A stretch of 22,600 nucleotides of DNA from contig JAFNUQ010000063.1 in NCBI GenBank assembly GCA_017383945.1, positions 1 to 22,600 on the forward strand, written 5' to 3'. The notes beneath the pieces were generated by a model. It worked only from the letters and a program-made list of their open reading frames with translations, ran no database searches and was not told where the DNA came from. The stretch's first letter is position 1, and each line of letters begins with the position of its first letter. The position numbers were made by a program, and so were the translations under genes. Positions 20,231 to 22,600 of this stretch are shown here, piece by piece. This DNA is from Bacteroidales bacterium. GTDB lineage: Bacteria > Bacteroidota > Bacteroidia > Bacteroidales > UBA932.

Positions 20231-21565
20231 ATGAGATTTATCGAGACTATAAAGAACATTTTTAAGATTGAGGAGCTTCGCAAGAGACTCGTCTACACAT
20301 TCGCCCTTATTCTGGTCTACAGATTAGGGTGTTTTGTGGTGCTTCCAGGCATCGACGCGTCAATGCTCGCTACCCTCCAGGACAGTGCTCAAGAGGGTCT
20401 TGTAGGCCTCTTGAACATGTTCTCTGGTGGTGCGTTTGGTAACGCTTCAATCTTTGCATTGGGTGTGATGCCGTACATCTCGGCATCCATCGTGATCCAG
20501 CTCTTGGGCGTTTTCGTTCCTTACTTCCGCAAACTGCAGATGGAAGGCGAGAGCGGTCGCAAGAAGATGAATCAGATGACAAGATGGCTCACCATCATTA
20601 TCATCTGCATCCAGGGTCCAGCTTATATGGCTCAGCTTCACAGCCAGATTCCTGCTAATGCATTTGTAGCTGTAAATCAGTTTGGTTGGAGCAACTTCGT
20701 ATTCAACCTCATCTCTACACTCACACTCATGGCAGGTTCTATGTTTGTTATGTGGCTCGGTGAGCGCATTACTGATCGTGGTCTCGGAAATGGTATTTCC
20801 CTCATTATCATGATTGGTATCGTTGCTCGTCTTCCTTATGCAATCGTAGCTGAAGTTGGTGAGAAGCTCTCAGCAGGTAGCGGTGGTATCATTCTCGTAA
20901 TCGTAGAGTTCGTTCTTTGGTTCTTTGTGATTGCAGCTGCTATCGCTCTTGTTCAGGCTGTTCGTAGAGTGCCTGTACAGTATGCCAAGAGAGTTATTGG
21001 AAATCGTCAGTACGGCGGAGTGCGTAACTATTTCCCTGTAAAGATTAACTCTGCAGGTGTTATGCCTATCATCTTCGCTCAGGCTTTGATGCTCTTCCCA
21101 CTCATCTTCTCTCGTTGGGATGCAACTAGAGGTTTTGCTGCAACAATGAGCAACTATACCGGTTTCTGGTATAACTTCGTATTCTTTATCCTCATCTTTG
21201 TCTTCACATATTTCTACACAGCGGTTACTGTAAACCCTACAATGATTGCTGAGAATTTGAAGCAGAATGGAGGATTTATTCCAGGCGTTAAGCCAGGTAA
21301 GAAAACTGCTGAGTACCTCGGTTCAATCACCGATAGAGTTACTCTTCCAGGTTCTATCTTCCTCGGTGTAATCGCCATACTTCCTGCTTTGGCTATGCTT
21401 CTTGGCGTCACTAACTCATTTGCAAGTTTCTATGGTGGTACTTCACTCTTGATTCTTGTGGGTGTTGTTCTTGATACCCTCCAGCAGGTCGATAGTTATT
21501 TGCTGATGCGCCACTATGACGGTCTCATGAAGACAGGTCGTCTTAGCGGACGTTCAGGTATGTAG
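20231..21565 (+). CDS. secY: Protein translocase subunit SecY
   Basis: The protein has 444 residues with about ten membrane helices. Conserved parts include RLGCFVVLPGID near the first helix, the plug-region GGAFGNASIFALGVMPYISASI, ITDRGLGNGISLIIMIGI, and the cytoplasmic loop RRVPVQYAKR, whose basic residues contact the ribosome and SecA. It ends with YDGLMKTGRLSGRSGM. SecY is the channel of the general secretion pathway and works with SecE, SecG and SecA, encoded elsewhere. It begins two bases after rplO. Confidence 0.98.
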   Translation: MRFIETIKNIFKIEELRKRLVYTFALILVYRLGCFVVLPGIDASMLATLQDSAQEGLVGLLNMFSGGAFGNASIFALGVMPYISASIVIQLLGVFVPYFRKLQMEGESGRKKMNQMTRWLTIIIICIQGPAYMAQLHSQIPANAFVAVNQFGWSNFVFNLISTLTLMAGSMFVMWLGERITDRGLGNGISLIIMIGIVARLPYAIVAEVGEKLSAGSGGIILVIVEFVLWFFVIAAAIALVQAVRRVPVQYAKRVIGNRQYGGVRNYFPVKINSAGVMPIIFAQALMLFPLIFSRWDATRGFAATMSNYTGFWYNFVFFILIFVFTYFYTAVTVNPTMIAENLKQNGGFIPGVKPGKKTAEYLGSITDRVTLPGSIFLGVIAILPALAMLLGVTNSFASFYGGTSLLILVGVVLDTLQQVDSYLLMRHYDGLMKTGRLSGRSGM

Positions 21566-21587
21566 TTCTTTGAAAAATTAAGAGGTT

Positions 21588-22367
21588 GTGATTAAGCCTA
21601 AAACTGAAGAAGAGATTGCTCTCTTGCGCGAAAACGCCATTTTGGTCTCAAAGACATTGGCTGAAGTCGGTAAGGTAGTTGCCCCAGGTGTGACAACAAA
21701 AGAGTTGAATAGGGTAGCTGAGACATTCATTCGCGACAATGGTGCAATTCCAAGTTTCCTCGGTTTTGAAGGTTTCCCTGCAGCTATCTGCGCCTCAGTA
21801 AACGATGTGATAGTACACGGATTTCCGTCAGACTATGAGCTTAGAGATGGCGATATCGTTTCTGTGGATGTAGGTACCCTCTATAAAGGCTATAATGGAG
21901 ATTCTGCTTACACCTTCCCGGTAGGGGAGGTGGATGAGCAGACCAGAAAACTTCTGGATGTCACCAAAGAGTCGCTCTATAAGGGCATAGAGGCAGCTGT
22001 AGCGGGCGCGCGCATAGGAGATATCGGATACGCGGTACAATCGTATGTTGAGCCATTTGGCTTCTCTGTAGTCCGTGAACTAGAAGGACACGGAATAGGC
22101 AAGAATATGCACGAGAATCCTGGTGTTCCAAATTATGGACGTCCTGGTCGTGGAACTCGCCTGGTAGAGGGCATGGCTTTATGTATTGAGCCGATGATCA
22201 ATGCCGGTGGCAAGGCTGTCTATCTTGCAAAAGATGGTTGGGCAGTCCGCACACAGGATAAGAGAAAATCAGCTCACTTCGAACTCACGATTGTTGTCCG
22301 AAAAGGCCAGGCCGAGCAACTCTCAACCTTTGATTTTATCGAGAAAGATGGCAAGATTAAATTTTAA
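21588..22367 (+). CDS. map: Methionine aminopeptidase type I
   Basis: The protein has 259 residues and starts with GTG at 21588, giving the family opening MIKPKTEEEIALLR; no ATG lies nearby in frame. All five metal ligands can be placed: Asp94 (SVDVG), Asp105 (NGDSAYTF), His168 (EGHGIG), Glu201 (CIEPM) and Glu232 (HFELTIVV), with the substrate-binding His77 in VIVHGFP. The enzyme removes the initiator methionine from new proteins. The secY-map-infA order is the classical end of the spc operon. The GTG start may lower its yield relative to the ribosomal genes. Confidence 0.97.
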   Translation: MIKPKTEEEIALLRENAILVSKTLAEVGKVVAPGVTTKELNRVAETFIRDNGAIPSFLGFEGFPAAICASVNDVIVHGFPSDYELRDGDIVSVDVGTLYKGYNGDSAYTFPVGEVDEQTRKLLDVTKESLYKGIEAAVAGARIGDIGYAVQSYVEPFGFSVVRELEGHGIGKNMHENPGVPNYGRPGRGTRLVEGMALCIEPMINAGGKAVYLAKDGWAVRTQDKRKSAHFELTIVVRKGQAEQLSTFDFIEKDGKIKF

Positions 22368-22379
22368 GTGTAATTTTTT

Positions 22380-22598
22380 ATGTCAAAACAAGTAGCAATA
22401 GAACAAGATGGAAAGGTGATCGAGACCCTTCCAAACGCGATGTTCAAGGTCGAGCTTGAGAACGGTCATGTCCTGCTCTGCAATATTTCAGGCAAGATGC
22501 GAATGCACTTTATCCACATTCTTCTTGGCGACAGAGTTAGAGTAGAAATTTCACCGTATGATTTAACCAAGGGCAGAATATCTTTCAGATACAAATAA
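22380..22598 (+). CDS. infA: Translation initiation factor IF-1
   Basis: The protein has 72 residues, the standard length. The single OB fold shows [29 protein letters not shown], then [32 protein letters not shown]-1 occupies the A site during initiation and supports IF-2 and IF-3. It follows map after 12 bases. The window ends two bases after its stop; rpmJ and rpsM would be expected next. Confidence 0.97.
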   Translation: MSKQVAIEQDGKVIETLPNAMFKVELENGHVLLCNISGKMRMHFIHILLGDRVRVEISPYDLTKGRISFRYK

Positions 22599-22600
22599 AA

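Overview
The window looks like a chromosomal segment of a Bacteroidota bacterium, most likely of order Bacteroidales. The grounds are Bacteroidota-type promoters (TAnnTTTG at -7 with TTTG about 19-20 bases upstream), AT-rich translation leaders mostly without Shine-Dalgarno sites, and family-restricted genes: a lone GT5-domain 'glycogen synthase', DUF4270, DUF3098 and DUF4294 proteins, and a short helical TlpA-like lipoprotein. Genus cannot be fixed from this sequence.

Layout. (1) 1-1044, minus strand: cdaA (diadenylate cyclase) followed by the start of mutS2. mutS2 is cut off near base 73 by a perfect 72-bp fold-back copy of cdaA sequence. (2) 1045-1342: divergent intergenic region with a GC-rich, palindrome-bearing stretch and the promoter of the first ribosomal operon. 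(3) 1343-5207, plus: rplC-rplD-rplW-rplB-rpsS-rplV-rpsC, closed by an intrinsic terminator. rpsJ does not precede rplC. (4) 5298-14919: a block of non-ribosomal genes between rpsC and rplP, which are normally adjacent. It holds a tlpA-like lipoprotein gene, uvrC and pnuC as an overlapping chain; acpP with its own promoter and a terminator shared with the opposing gene; a minus-strand pair (GT5-only protein, then DUF4270 lipoprotein); a divergent envelope operon ftsX-DUF3098-uppP-lpxH; and a convergent DUF4294 gene. (5) 15071-22598, plus: a second strong promoter, then rplP-rpmC-rpsQ-rplN-rplX-rplE-rpsN-rpsH-rplF-rplR-rpsE-rpmD-rplO-secY-map-infA in the classical order, running off the right edge.

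How it works together. The two ribosomal blocks supply ribosomal proteins, the SecY translocon, methionine aminopeptidase and IF-1. The intervening genes serve DNA repair (UvrC), vitamin uptake (PnuC), fatty-acid and lipid A synthesis (AcpP, LpxH), undecaprenyl phosphate recycling (UppP), septal peptidoglycan control (FtsX) and c-di-AMP signalling (CdaA). The break between rpsC and rplP is tidy: a terminator after rpsC and a full promoter before rplP. This argues for a settled rearrangement, not an assembly error.

I see no mobile element, CRISPR array, tRNA, rRNA or defence system. The observations most worth checking are the left-edge fold-back, the split ribosomal cluster, a subset of ribosomal genes carrying canonical Shine-Dalgarno sites, -7 boxes almost touching start codons, and a GC-rich structured stretch between two divergent promoters. 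I found no convincing new biological system.
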